A DNA stretch of 64,000 nt from Piezodorus guildinii (GCA_023052935.1 CM041297.1:99470484-99534483); one strand, 5' to 3'. Counted from the first letter of the stretch, positions 1 to 12,655 are shown. Translations and numbers: made by a program. The notes: generated from the sequence alone by a model not told the origin.

Positions 1-510
1 GTGTGCATTATAAGGTATAATGAAAATGCATCATAAAAAGAAGTATAAACATTTATTTCAAAAATAGTAAGATAATATAAAATCGTTATTTTGCTTTTAG
101 TAATGCGTATTCACAGTATTTTTCATTTAAGAAAGGCTGCAGATATTTTTTTAGATTTTTTGGTACACAGTAAAACCAAGATCAAATTTTGTTTTCCTGT
201 ACTTTACAGATTTCATTAGTTCCAGAAAAATCTAATTTCGACTACTAGTTTATTCAGAGTGATTGATAATTGCAAATTACTGTTATTCCACACACGGTGT
301 GTAATCGGTCTCGAATGGGTTAAAGGTGTATTCTTCGTTAACGCAAAGCTTTCTTGCATGGCCATGCGTTAGGTTTCAGTTGTTTTCTAATCATATAGCT
401 ATATAAAAAATATCAAGAAGGGATTGAATTCTGTTAGAGTCAGCAAGTAGTTAGCCTGTTCAGTTAAATTAGACTTACAAATTTAAATTCTCTAATCTAT
501 AACAATCCTT
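1..510. other. AT-rich DNA, nothing recognised
   Basis: No open frame, repeat end or RNA-like structure that I can support. Ordinary AT-rich intergenic or intronic sequence. Confidence 0.4.
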
Positions 511-516
511 ATATAT

Positions 517-548
<32 letters not shown>
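511..548. repeat. AT/AC dinucleotide microsatellite
   Basis: A short run of alternating AT with an embedded (AC)n block. Simple sequence repeat, likely length-polymorphic. Confidence 0.85.
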
Positions 549-579
549 TTTTATTTTTTTTTGTGTAGTTTTAACGCTG

Positions 580-850
580 TTTTAGAGTATTTTTAGTGCG
601 GAATGACCGGAGAGGGATAGATACAGTTGAAAACAGAAGCATAGCGAAGGCGGGAGACGACTAGCAATTAGCACTCGCCGGGCGCAGCTCATGACTGAAA
701 CAGAGACAAAGGCAGGAATGGGCCTTTGACGAAGCCGACACCTCGACGTCACTGGCCCTAACAGTACCCACCAGCCGGGCCTCCTCACATTTGACACTAG
801 AGGTGGAATCTTCTAATTGATTGTTTGCCAGGCTATTCTCTTTCAAGTGT
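580..850. other. GC-richer island, unidentified
   Basis: About 270 bases are clearly richer in G+C than the surroundings and carry two overlapping minus-strand open frames of 61 and 71 codons (661-846 and 582-797). Neither product resembles a family I know. It could be an old exon, a promoter-proximal segment, or the 5' part of an unrecognised transposon. I see no decisive splice sites or terminal repeats. Confidence 0.3.
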
Positions 851-3800
851 TCATGTACATAATTTTTAATTATCAGTACTCTAAATTACTCATTAGCTCG
901 GGGCGATAACGATCCTCATTTTCGTCCCAATAATGTGAAATAATGTGCCTACTTACTTTTAATCAATACAGGGATAGAAAAAATAAATGAAACTAATTAT
1001 ACCTAATACGTAAATATAAAATGATAATATTTAGAAATTTACAAATATAAATATTCTCATTAATTTGACATATTGTACAATATTATTTTCAACAAATATA
1101 AGAGAAATTGTAAAAACGGAATTAGATTCAGAATTTTTAAAAACTTTACTGTTTCTAGAACAAGTGTAAAAATAGATGATTAATCTAAACCATTTTTTTC
1201 AACGGATTTACAGCTTGGGAGCCGAAGGAGGTTCATCGATCCACGGCTTAGATAACCTTATGAATAGTTATCCAGCAAAAAATGAGACCTAGTTATTAGT
1301 AGCATAGTACCAACTGAGCTACCTAATATAATAAAAGGGATGTGAAATATTCAATGATAAAGTAATTTAGTCTATTCGATCCTATCTACTCTTTTTTTCC
1401 CTCTAAAATCTCTCCATTTCCGCCTTTACCAAATTTCATCTTTCGATTTCACATACCAGTTTTTGTTTTCAAAATTTGGGCCTGCATCTGAATTATTCCG
1501 TCCTCCAACAATTAAAAAACTTTTTTTCTTCATTGACGTTAGTATGTCTGTATGTGTAACGTATGTCTGGCATATCTCAACCAGAATTCTATCTCCACAA
1601 TATAGTCTCCAGAACTATATTCCTAGCTAAGGATATAATCTCACTAGATGAAAAAACTTAGCAAGTGTCATTCTTCAATTACTTTTATAATTATTTTTAA
1701 TATGTATGAAAATTTGTATTTTCAATAATACTGCCCTTGAAACGAATGAGATGCATTTCATCTCATCTTATTTTCAGTTTATACTTAAAATGAGATAAGA
1801 ATCTCCAACTTACCCAATCAATGAAGCAAGAATCAGTGTATTATTTCCTTTTTCAGTGTTAAAAGAAATGAAAGCCACAAAAAATTACTAGTGTATTTTT
1901 GAATAAGAATATTAATTACCTCATTATTGGACCCGAGACACATAATGAAAAAAAAAATACACCACCATACACGCATGTCATAATGAAACATATAATTATA
2001 AAGTAAAATACAAACGTAATAATAATTAGGTAAATTTTCAGTTTTCTGAACAAAATCGGTAGTTACCGGGCGTTTCAACGCCCTTATTTCCCAGTACCCG
2101 CTGACCGGTAAAGTTTAAACGATGTAATTACCCGTTACTCGGATAACCCCGTAGCTCATCATTACAGGTTCTCGGTGGTAAAATATATTACACGGCTTAA
2201 CATTGATACTATTGATTAAGTATGAATTAATTTAATACAAATATTTAATTTCCCATTTATATTGCATATCACCTTAATGATTGCTTATCATGTATTAAAT
2301 CTACAATTTTTATATTATTTAGTACTTTTTGTAATAAAAAAATCCTTCAGCTAAAAGTTTTTAGTTGCATAAATCGTAATAGTAATTTTATTTAAATATT
2401 AGGATGATATCAAATGAAAGCAAAATTAGTAATTCTTAGCACTTTTATGATTATTGGTTTTAAATTTATTTTTCATTCAAAATTACATTAAATTCGAACA
2501 GATTGTTATTCTAATTGCAAAGCTCTTTACGCTTAGTACAAACCTATTAGAGTCATCGTGTTATTTATAGGGTTAAACTTAATTTCTTATCTGCAACTTA
2601 ATGCCAGGTTTACTTTACAGCATAAGCTACAAATAAATAAAAACACCATGATTCTTATACCGTTACGAAAAATTAAGGAAAGTAGATTAAATTATTTCTG
2701 TAAGGCAGATTTTTTTTTGTTTTTTTTACTGTATGTAATAAAATTTTTTTTAATTTTAATAAGGCTTTTCCAATGCCTTTAAATATGTCACATACAAATT
2801 ATACAAAATTAAAAATGATCTCTAGCTCCTAATTTTTATTTTACTATTGCAAAAATTCTAATTAAGTTGATTTATTTTTTCCATTTAACAATCGTTAATA
2901 TGATTTTAATTGTAACGAATATAATTCAGATAAAATAGGATCCATATGTTTTATGTGTTTAAATATTAATTAAAAAATTATTATAACAGCAACTATATCA
3001 TTTACTTCAAAATATAAATTTAATTAATTTAATGTAAAAACATTTCTCAAAACATTACGCCTGACAGATTAGCAAGCTGCACACAGAGCATTAGTGTCAT
3101 GCAAAACTGTATTCTTTTGCGCCGTGAAGAGCTAGAAGAGAAATTAACGACGAAGCATTATAATACCAACTATAGACGCGAATGGTTTTAATTTCAAAAT
3201 TAAATGAAGATATAATTATTTATATTTCACCAGATATATTTAATTAAACTTCATAATAAGAGCGTTGTAATATGTATAATATATAATTATAAATATATTT
3301 ATTCACATTAAGATGATGTAGTTTAAATATAATTTAACCTAATTATCAATAAATATTAGATAGCTACCTACATGTTGGCTGAAAATATAGATTAATCAAT
3401 GAATGACAGAAAACGAAGAACGAACACTTAACATGAAGTAACTTAGAAAGAAAAATCTGGATTAAAGTGGTTCAATGATTAAAAGACAGAGGCATTCAAC
3501 AAAAAAAAAAAAAAATAAATAAAAAGGATAAAAAAGAAAGATAAGAGGGTCTTAAGGATGAAAAATGTATGTGATAGTTAAAAAATAGATCAAAAATGAG
3601 ACTTGTGGACAGAGAAGGGAGCACTCACAGGCACTTAGCTATGTAGTAACTATATGCAGCAGACACGGCTAATTATCTCGTCTTCAATTTATGTAGGCTC
3701 TAAAGGAAGTATAGGTACGACTCTGCACTTCTCATATGTGCTCACGGTTATTTTAAAAATAAAATTACTAAAAGTACAAGGAATGATAAAACAACTATAC

Positions 3801-6189
3801 AAAATTTGAACAAATAAATATGAGCGAGTATCAGTCATTATTTTTCATAGTAAATATATACAGGCTTGCCTTTAAAGTAAGGGTGTTAAAAGTATTCGAA
3901 ATATTTTTTTTTTTTCAATAAACAAATATTTTCACAACTACTACTTAAAATAATTCAATTTAGCTATTGAATAATTTTAGGGGATTCCCAATAAACAAAA
4001 TTACTTGCCAATAACTAATATTAATATTTTTACATATTACATTGAGCATGAATTTCTCCCATCATATCTTTATTGGTATACCCATCTATACAACTTGTCA
4101 CTATTACTGAAAGTAGGAAAAATATTTGGTTTTCCGAAGACTCCAATAAATAAAGTAAAAATATAAAGTCATGCAGTGTCAAAAGAATTATGAAATAAAC
4201 GCTATTAATCCTCAACATATTCTTATGTTTGAAAACAATCTTCTCCCCTATGTAACTAATACCTAACATAGAAATCTGAATTTTTAAAATTGTGAGAAAA
4301 CGGGGAAGCCGCAGACACGTGGGAGGGGAGGAGATAAAATAAACAATTATAGAAGGAAAAAAGTAGTTGACCAAAAATTATTTAATGTTAAAAATAAAAG
4401 GCTCATTGGGAATCTTTCAAAACCAGATAAATTATGCAGAAAAGAATTTATTTACTTTTAACACTTTTCTTGTCACAATAACAAGTTTAAGTGCACGGAC
4501 GACGTGATCACAACAGGTGCAATGAGTCGGTTACATAATGTAACTTACATTTATAGTTCTTTTTATGTCACTATCTCTACCCTTTTTCGTAGATGAGTAT
4601 TCATGATATTTCAAACCGATAGATCAAATCGCTTTGAAGGTAATCGTTGAAGAAAAAAATATATAAATTTCACTCCCAGCGTGAATATTTAAAATAAAAT
4701 GGTATGTATTTTTTTTCCTAAGCCAAAATATATGCAAATATGAAACCTTTAAAGAAAAAAATGATTTTATATATCCGAAAAAATATATATTTATATTCAG
4801 TATTTTTTCTAACAAGTTGTTGCCTACCAAGTACTTATTTGTCTGATTACAGTTTATTAGGTCACGCCCAGAATTATTTTCGTAATTTTAATAATTCGTA
4901 ATATTAAATCTATAATATTATCTTGGGATTAAATAGTAATTAACAGAGATTTGATAAATGGAAAAGCTTGACTGACATTGGTTAATTATGTTCTGCTTAT
5001 TCCTACGGAATAGTGCTCACAAAAGAATTTATCTTTAAATAAATTAGTGAATATTATTAAATTATACAAACAATTTTCATAATGTATATCGGTTCTTATT
5101 TTGTTATTCATTGATTATATAGATATATTAAAGAACAATTTTTTTTCAGATATAGACCATGTAGTGCCTTTGATTATTCATTAAAATCTAAAAATGTTAT
5201 TATATTTTGTAATTTGTAAAAATTGTATTTCCATTTCCTGTAATTTTGAAAAACAAATAGACTTTTCTAGTTTTCACTATCTAATATCAAATTGATGTTT
5301 AACATTTTTATCTTAAGTATGATTTCTGGTTAAAGTTTTATAGATATTTTACAAATTACGAGGTAATTAAACTTTATGATTTTTTATTTTATTTTATAAT
5401 AAGTCTATAAAAATATCTCATTCCGTTTTAAAAATACTAGAATTTTAGTAATATACAAGCCGTGATAAAGGTTATCATAATACAGTATTAGTAAATTAAA
5501 TGCGAGAAGAAGCAAGAGAAAGACAAATGTTAATAAGCTTCTAAATTATCTTCATTGGAGTTCTAAATCACAGAATAAATATACTCCTAAGAGGAAGGGG
5601 AAATTTGACATAATTTTAAGTAAACACAATTTATTTAGCTTTAGTTTTCTATTTACAAATCGTTATACTCAATCCGTATGCAATATTTTATTTATGTTAT
5701 ATCAACAGCACAATTTTTCCAATAATATCGTTGATATAAAACATGATATTATGAAAACGGAGGGAGTATACAAGTTATAATATTCAATAATAATAATTTT
5801 CTCGGCCTCCGAACAATATTCCCGTTATTAGTGATGGTAATAATTAATGTCTGGAATCAATTCCAGCCAATAGCCGCAATTCTGCGAACCTCCTTTAAAG
5901 AAATATTCTTAGTAATCTCTACTAATTGGTTGGTTTTAGATTATCAGCCTAATAACTTTATTGTTTTCTTCTCGTAATTAAGTAGAAAATGAGAAACAAA
6001 CTAATTTGTATTATTGTGATTTAATTTAAAGTCGTCACACCTCTAAATATTTTTTCATTTATTAAAAATAACAATTCATGTTCATTTGTAAACGAAAAAT
6101 TTCGTTTAAAAAATTTAAAAAAAAGCTAAAATTAGAGAAAGTTTAAAAAATAACATGCAGTATCGTTGGAAACAAATGTTTTTTATTAA
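851..6189. other. Long AT-rich stretch without recognisable genes
   Basis: More than 5 kb with only short chance open frames. It holds A- and T-rich tracts (for example near 3501-3516) and a GC-rich patch at about 2060-2200. No element ends were found. Confidence 0.4.
2068..2083. repeat. GC-rich hairpin in an AT-rich setting
   Basis: GGGCG at 2068-2072 pairs with CGCCC at 2079-2083 across a 6-base loop, inside a GC-rich patch of roughly 140 bases. Such isolated hairpins are often transposon subterminal structures, but no matching partner end was found. Confidence 0.4.
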
Positions 6190-6460
6190 ATAATATCACA
6201 GAATATAATTGTATGCCTTATTCGTCACTTTACATTTCCTTCCACAACTGTATACTTGTATATACGATTTTTTTAAATTTAAATCTTTAGCTGTCCAACG
6301 GTATATTATACATCTTTGACACTATTCTTGTGTTAGGAAAAAAACAACATTAAAAAAAATGGGCTTCCTTTTTTATCGTTTGATTGTTTTTCAAATTCAT
6401 TCAATATGTATATCTGGCCGTTTTTTATTTACAGAAACTAGATGATATGCTTATCTTTTT
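6190..6460 (-). repeat. Helitron-like repeat H2, fragment
   Basis: Read on the minus strand, this matches blocks of the H2 repeat at 21.0-22.9 kb and 56.0-56.7 kb in the same order: the block ending in GCCGTT/AACGGC near 6400-6455, then the core with ACCGTTGGA-type sequence, CTAAAGATTT and AAAGTGACGAA (about 6205-6315). The similarity is diffuse, so this is an old copy. No ends are preserved. Confidence 0.55.
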
Positions 6461-8330
6461 TACGGACCTACAAAGTCAAAGGCACTTAAGAGTAAAATAA
6501 CTCAATTATCGGTATTTAAGCGTTGTCTGACTATTTTAATACAAAATAAACCCACAAGATATTAAAGCCCAATATATTTTAACTCGACATACCTAATTTA
6601 ATTAGGTGCAAAATGCATGGTATAAAGTAGGATTTTAAGGTTGGTATAACTTGGTTATTTGGACTCAAGGGATCCTAAAACGCGATTTTCATTGAAAACT
6701 GGAATGCGAAAATTTTCACGATCGCAATAATTCTCCTCACAATATATTTCATATATAGGTAGTAGAAAATAAAATTCGGATATAACAAATTATAAAGATT
6801 TTCGCAGGTATATATGAATGTTAAGATCTCAATGGATGGAATAAAATTAATAAAAAAAAATATATATATATATGTGTGTGTAGTTCTTCTTTTAAGTTAA
6901 ATTAATTAGCAGTTAAACGATGCTGAAATAAAGATATATTTATTACAATTAGATGGACTTAAATTAATGTATTGAATTACAAACATAATTTATAATGAAC
7001 TTACCTAAAGTAAGGAATTGTTTAACTGTCCTTTACTTAAAACATTTAACTGATATAACTTGGTGAAATATTCCCATATAATAATGAAATCAATACTCAT
7101 AAATTTTTTGATTTTACATATATTTAACAAAGCTTAATTTAATTCATAAAAAGTATAACCTAATTATTGAACTCCTAGTATGAAACTCAAACTTCTTCAT
7201 ACCTTTTATTTATCTACTCCAAATAAAAACAAAGACCTCTACTCATTAGTAATTTGTTCTTTGCATATCTAGTACTATTTTTTGTAGGCATTTAAAAACC
7301 GAATAACTGAGAAGACTGCTTAAAATTAGTACTAAACAATCAGAACAAATGCATATTTCATTAAGCGATTAACATTTTTTCCGCTTATAAATCTTCTAGA
7401 CATGCTTCCTATATTATATTGTAGTATGGCTACAATGACAGAATATGATCTTGATCGAAAAGTCAACAAAAAATAAATCTTAATATAACCTTCTAATATT
7501 TTTATCTGTATTAAAGTCCATATATTTAAGGAGTATAAGAAGTTGATACGAATCTACTGGTTAGTAATCAGCAGATGTTAGCTTAAGTAATAGATTAGCA
7601 CTCATTGAGGGCACTTCATCAAAACGCTAAGTTTCTTTGAGAAGTACTCCACTTCTGAAGATGCTTCATAACATTTTAGCAGAATACTGGAGTAGTTTTG
7701 TTTGGTCTAGTGAATGCCAAAGAGCATAAAGGTTGCAAAGGAGGAATAGAAAAGCGAGGAGCTAATTAAAAAGAACCAAAAAGCTGTAAAGAGAAGTAAA
7801 TTAGGAGAGGCGGCCTTGGAATAAAACAATCCTGAAGGCCAATTAGTAAGCACGCATTCTTATTTCACAAAGTCTAAGTCTTGCTTTCTTGTTTTTTTTT
7901 TGTTTTGTTTTTTATATTTTTGACTATATCTATAGATTCTGAGATATTTTTAAAGTAAAACATCTTTAGGCTTGACTACGAGATAGCTGAATGCCTTGTA
8001 CGACAATGCAACGGAAACGCTGGTTTTCTCGTTTGTCACTAGTCAATCACGATAAAAGTTTCCTCACATAAAAGGCACTGTAACTGTTATGCTATGTGCT
8101 CTTCTAGGTGTTAATAGGCACGTGTCTGTATTTATACACATTGCCCTTTACTAAGACTATAAAATAAAAAAAAATCATTCTATATGATAATATAAAAAAT
8201 GTCCGAGTGAAATATTGAAAATATTGTAAAGTTTTTTTGGAAAAAGATATTAAAACAGTTCAAATATTAAAATTTTTAAATTTAAAAAAATAAGTAATCA
8301 GGACAAACTCAAGAACATAAGTATGGATAA
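6461..8330. other. AT-rich DNA, nothing recognised
   Basis: Includes an (AT)n/(GT)n microsatellite at about 6858-6882. No supportable genes or element termini. Confidence 0.4.
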
Positions 8331-8332
8331 CT

Positions 8333-8672
8333 AAATTTATGAGGGTCGGAAAAAGGAGTGAACATTGCAACCGAATCGTTACGTTGAACGGAATCCATTT
8401 GGGGCAGGTTGCGGACTATAAGTACCTGGGAGTCCACCTCAATGAATACGGACGGATCAGCGGAGAGAGGTTGCTGCACCCTTAGAAAAGGTTTTCTTGA
8501 CAAGAAGGAAGTTTCAAAGGTCACTAAGAAGGTTGTCTTCAAAAACACATTCCTCCCTATTCTAACATATACAAGTAAGTCTTGGATCCTCACTACCAAA
8601 CATAAGAGCCAAATCCAAAATGCTGCTGCATTACTGCTCCGCGGTAAAGAGGAATCGATTAATTTAAAATAA
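8333..8672 (+). pseudogene. LINE reverse transcriptase fragment (thumb region)
   Basis: Translation shows QVADYKYLGVHLNE in one frame, then after a shift VVFKNTFLPILTYTSKSWIL in the next. These are the two adjacent landmarks that follow the RT palm in many non-LTR retrotransposons: a YLG motif after the palm and an L-TY-SE-W motif in the thumb/connection. At least one frameshift and a stop separate them, and the catalytic FADD core is absent, so this is a short dead scrap. The motifs resemble those of the minus-strand LINE at 14.1-15.9 kb, so a related clade is likely, but the clade cannot be fixed from this fragment. Confidence 0.65.
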
Positions 8673-8906
8673 TTAAGTTCTCTATCAAAGATTAATGAAC
8701 ATAAATGGCTCATCGATTTTTTTTTCTAATTCTTTCCATAGAAAATAAATTAATTTCCGTTCAGAATAATACTAACCATTTTTTTGCGAGATAAGCTGAA
8801 TTGAATGATGGATAATTGTCCAGTGAATATAATAAATAATAATTGAACTAATGTATTTAATATGTAAAACGCTAGAAATTAATAAGTGTAAATATCACTG
8901 TTTGTA

Positions 8907-9815
8907 TTGGGTTGATGCAAAATTAATGCAGGTTTCCTCTATTGCAATATCTTAATTCCAATTGTGTAAACAAAGCTAATCCTAACATTGATCATTATTA
9001 TACCAAAACAAACCTTATCTAATACCCTCTCTTTCACCATGAATTTGTTTAGTAAAATCGTTTTGTTCAGTGTGTTCAAAGGTCTTGAATCGAAAATGTC
9101 AAAGTGCGATTTTCGTCAAATTTATTTTTACGAATTTAAATTAGGGCGCAGCGCTGCGCAAACGGCTCGTAATATTAATGAAGTGTGGGGTCAGGGGGCT
9201 ATTAATGAGTGCACGGTGCAGCGTTGGTTCCAGAAGTTTCGCAGAGGAGATTTCGACCTCGAAGACAAGGAAGGTCGGGGCCGTCATCTTGCTCTGGACA
9301 ACGACCAGCTGAGGTCAAAGCTTTCTCAATCGAGGTGAGACTATAACTGCTGACAAGTACTGTCAAGAAATTGACAGCATGAATCAAAAATTGCAACGTC
9401 TTTGCCCATCATTGATGAATCGGAAGGGGCCGATCCTGCTCCACGATAACGCCAGACCACACGTTGCACAACCAACGCTTCGACGACTGCACGAGTTGGG
9501 CTACGAAGTTCTCCAACATCCGCCTTATTCACCTGACCTCTCTCCTACAGACTTCCACTTTTTCAGGCATCTGGACAACTTTTTGAGGGAGAAAAATTTT
9601 CAAAACCAGGACGACATTGAAAATTCTTTTCGTGATTTCATTGAGTCCAGGGATTCGGATTTTTTTTCTGGTGGAATAAGAAAGCTTGTTGAACGTTGGC
9701 AAAAGTGCATTGATTCAGATGGAAATTCTTTTGATTAAATATATATGGTTAAAGTAAAGATATGGCGTATTTACAATACCTACTAAAAACCTGCATTAAT
9801 TTTGCATCAACCCAA
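8907..9815 (+). mobile_element. Internally deleted mariner (cecropia-type)
   Basis: Perfect 29-bp inverted repeats, beginning TTGGGTTGATGCAAAATTAA, lie at 8907-8935 and 9787-9815. Each is flanked by the TA duplication typical of Tc1/mariner insertion (8905-8906 and 9816-9817). The element is 909 bp against about 1.3 kb for an intact mariner. The terminal repeats and the protein resemble the cecropia subfamily to which human Hsmar1/SETMAR belongs. The perfect inverted repeats indicate a fairly young copy, but the transposase inside is broken, so it could move only in trans. Confidence 0.93.
9096..9738 (+). pseudogene. Mariner transposase, middle deleted
   Basis: The N-terminal DNA-binding part is present from MSKCDFRQ through the two helix-turn-helix segments (YEFKLGRSAAQTARNIN, then VQRWFQKFRRGD), to about 9335. 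After an internal deletion of roughly 130 codons the frame changes. The C-terminal half then runs from GETITADKYCQEID through LLHDNARPHVAQ (second catalytic Asp) and SPTDFHFF (third Asp, DD34D spacing) to a natural stop after NSFD. The first catalytic Asp, normally in a DEKW motif, is gone. Compared with the SETMAR transposase domain, everything between the NDQL motif and the GETIT motif is missing. No active transposase can be made. Confidence 0.9.
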
Positions 9816-9817
9816 TA

Positions 9818-10661
9818 TATTATCAGTATATATTTTTTCTAAATTCTGCATAACTCATTTGTCTTTAAATCAATCGACATTTGCCACAATATGAAAGAAA
9901 TGTTTACTATAATCGCGCGTAAAGGTTACACCTACAATGGTTTTAATTTATTTACACTGATAAGTTACTATAGAGTTTGATCGTTAACTTTAAATTACAA
10001 AACAATAAATACTACGCCCGTCACTATTGTATTACACGCATTGCGAAGTCGACAGCATAACGCGTTCAGTCACTACAAAATGGAGTACTAAGAAGAATTT
10101 TTAAAAGGACAACATTATAAAGAATAAATTCAGCTATGATCCACGACGAATTGAAAATCCCTGCAACCCACAACTTCATCACAGAGAGGAATAGAAAGTT
10201 TTTTGAAAAAGGTAAAGCTTGTAAGGAACCCCTTATTTTGTCCGGTTCTACCTCCTGGAGCACCCCTTTGATGGAAAAAAAATGTTTGAGAAATAAAATA
10301 TTAGTTGTAAGGCCAAATCAAACTAAAAGGTGAGTCCCATCACCGGATCCATTACAAAAAAATGTACATCTTAAAAAAATTATCATGCAGAGAGATAACT
10401 CTTGATAAATGAGAAACCTCAAGCTTCCGTAATGTGAGGTATTAGAAAGAAAATAAGGGGTAGGAAGAAAAAAGTGGATAAAGAGAAGAAAAAACAGTTT
10501 GGGTTTGAAATATTATTGATTAACTAATATTAATCAATGTTTAAAAGGCATATAGAAATAGTAGAGGAGAGATGGGATAGAGTTATTTTAATAGAAGCAA
10601 TAAATCATTAAGTGAGGGAAAAAATACTTGGAATACTTGGAGGTAGGGAGAAATGCCAGCG
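9818..10661. other. AT-rich DNA, nothing recognised
   Basis: Two overlapping short frames near 10066-10333 on opposite strands show no recognisable motif. Confidence 0.35.
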
Positions 10662-10745
10662 GTGATTTAGCTGCTTGTTGCATGCCGAGAGATCCGATGC
10701 ACGAACCTTAAGTTCACAGCGCAACCACTGGCCCAGTCCTCTTTC
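10662..10745 (-). repeat. Possible tRNA-derived SINE head
   Basis: On the minus strand the sequence GGGCCAGTGGTTGCG resembles an A box and is followed by GGTTCGTGCATCGG. The downstream B box is degenerate. This could be the 5' end of a third tRNA-derived SINE; a SINE family 2 tail follows about 130 bases away on the other strand. Weak evidence. Confidence 0.3.
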
Positions 10746-10876
10746 TGGTTTGATCGCTACCTAGGTTTTTTTTTTTATGAAAAAAAAACAACTTAAATTA
10801 GAGAAAAATTACTTTGCTATTTTAATTTAATTTGACGGAATATCGAATTGCTAAAATTTAATGCTGGATCTGGGAA

Positions 10877-11045
10877 TAACCTTTAGTTGGGCTGTACTTC
10901 GGAGGGGGCAAAAAATGGCTTATGCGAAGTCAAGTACTTGTCAAAGATCCCTATCCTCATAAAACCTGGACAGGAAATATTTAGGACTACCAATATAGCA
11001 TTATCCGATTAGCAACAGTTTCATTAAAATGACGTCACATGAATA
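10877..11045 (+). mobile_element. SINE family 2, 5'-truncated
   Basis: Matches the 3' two thirds of the SINE at 18720-18992: TTAGTTG, the CTTCGGAGG block, AAAGATCCCTATCCT, AAAACCTGGA, TTTAGGACT and the AGCAT-GTCCGATTAGC block, ending in GACGT followed by an A-rich tail. The tRNA-related head is missing. Confidence 0.8.
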
Positions 11046-11599
11046 AAAAAAAAACTTTTAAAAAAATTATAAAATATAAGTATTAATTTAAATACTCCTC
11101 AGGAAATAAAGTATTGCTCATCATCTTACTTCTGTCCTTTGAGTTCATTATTGTAGAAATGTTTAAAAATAGACAATTTTAAGATTGTGATTGTACTGAA
11201 CCAGTCACCTATCACAGTAAGTAATCACTAGCAATTATATCACTTATAATGTTGAATTTGTCTGTGTCGAGCGTGTTAATCTTTTTAAGAGCCAAGGATT
11301 TAGAAATATTTAATTTAAGTTAATTTCAAATTATTTCCCTATAACCCACCGTGGACTACTAGTTGGGCACCACTGAAATAACTCGAATCTTTATATTCTC
11401 CAGTATGAAATCCTTGATAAAAAGTCTTATGTGAATCTAAAAAAGAAGTTCTCGAGGCCAATTTCTTTTCAGATGTCTCAGCGGATCCTTAATGTAAGGA
11501 TTGTGTAGGCTCCTACATTTTTTGTGAACATAATTGTCGGCGTGACTACGAATGAGAGGATAATAGAAATAAGTATGAATCATCTGATGTAGTTGGATT
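11046..11599. other. AT-rich DNA, nothing recognised
   Basis: No supportable features. Confidence 0.35.
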
Positions 11600-11815
11600 A
11601 TGAGTGCCAGAATAAGATAGGTGATGACACCTGGTGGAAGAAGGTGCAGAAGGATACTTAGACTTAGTTGGCCGCAGGATGTAGAGGAGGAGGACTTTCG
11701 GTCGTTGGCTGTTGGCAGAGGGGGAATGGCAGCCAGAGACAGGTAAAAGTGAGGTAGGATATCTGAGGAGGCCCAGGTCCTGCAAGGACTATAGCGCCGT
11801 TAGATATGATAGGAT
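11600..11815 (+). pseudogene. LINE ORF2 C-terminal end, fragment
   Basis: The last codons read SEEAQVLQGL then stop. This parallels the C-termini of two other LINE copies in the window (LLEEAKTLYGL-stop at 14.1 kb and LEEGKTQIGL-stop at 39.2 kb). Upstream frames are scrambled. It is best read as the 3' end of an old LINE of that group. Confidence 0.5.
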
Positions 11816-12064
11816 TGTCGGTGTAATCGTTTTAATTTACAATCGATTTCTCATTCTCTACAGATAAATCGTAAAAATATACAATACGCATGGTAATGGT
11901 TCTTGTATTAAATGATTTTAAATGGATAGTACGTGCATTTTAGTTTCTTGAGATTAAAGAGGAGTCTCTAATACCAAAATTTATGAGAAAGATCCGAAAA
12001 TAAGCAGAACATTGTGTAAAAAATTTTTTAATAACCATACGGATTTTTCAACAAGAATCTCATT

Positions 12065-12323
12065 ATATATCTATGGTGGTCCTCTTGAAAAACTGGATAA
12101 CTCGAGTTATATCAAAAATGAGTTAACTCCGCGTATCGCTCCCTCATACCGTCTCCCATGTCGTATTAAATTGGTTAAAGATATTTCTTGATGGAAGAAA
12201 TTTCAAGTGGAAAGAAAGCTGTATGTATAACTCTATTTTGGGTATTACGTAAAGTTTATGTCTCACACCTTTAAAATGAATGATTTTGACTAAACCACTT
12301 ACTCACTACCGCCACAGATATAT
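12065..12323. mobile_element. MITE, copy 1
   Basis: About 259 bp with inverted termini: ATATATCTATGGTGGT at the left and the complement of ATATATCTGTGGCGGT at the right. The interior matches a second copy at 60070-60310 (shared AAAAACTGGATAACTCGAG, ATGAGTTA, CGTATCGCTCC, ACCGTCTCCCA, TGGAAGAAATTTCA). There is no coding capacity. The termini sit in TA-rich sequence, compatible with TA target duplication, so a Tc1/mariner-type source is possible but unproven. Confidence 0.75.
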
Positions 12324-12445
12324 TTTTTTACTATGATATAATACAATCGCGGACAAAATTAATGCATCACTATCAAAATTGATGTTTTACATTGAGTAAT
12401 ACTGTTTAAATAATAATAAATAAATTTAAAAAAATAACCACCAGT

Positions 12446-12655
12446 ACCTCTACAACCCATGAAGAGTCTTGGGCTCATTACGTATAGAGATTCGTACTTT
12501 TTCCAGGCCAACGACCGATGAGGTGATTAGGCTAGGTTTTTCCCCAATTATAAAGAGGCCGAAGGTCTGCCCTCGGAAGGGTCTACATTCTATTCAAACC
12601 CAGGACCCGGAGAACAGTAGACTAGCGCTCTATCCACTAGACCACGCCGCTCCCA
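12446..12655 (-). mobile_element. SINE family 1, near full length
   Basis: The minus strand starts with a tRNA-like head: GGCGTGGTCTAGTGGATAG matches an A box and GGGTTTGAATAG a degenerate B box, with a spacing suited to an internal Pol III promoter. The body continues to a 3' end reading CCCAAGACTCTTCATGGGTT then GTAGAGGT. Compared with the copies at 49.9, 57.9 and 63.0 kb it has internal deletions. AATAAATAAA-type sequence on both sides may be the target duplication. Confidence 0.85.

Noticed and set aside
1209..1325. tRNA-like or SINE-like sequence with GGTAGCTCAGTTGGTAC on the minus strand
   Set aside because: The A-box-like stretch is good, but no B box follows at the right distance on that strand and no cloverleaf can be drawn. 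No second copy was seen in the window.
4030..4374. 114-codon minus-strand open frame, hydrophobic
   Set aside because: AT-driven Ile/Leu/Phe-rich composition, no recognisable motif and no splice or promoter context. Such frames are expected by chance in sequence this AT-rich.
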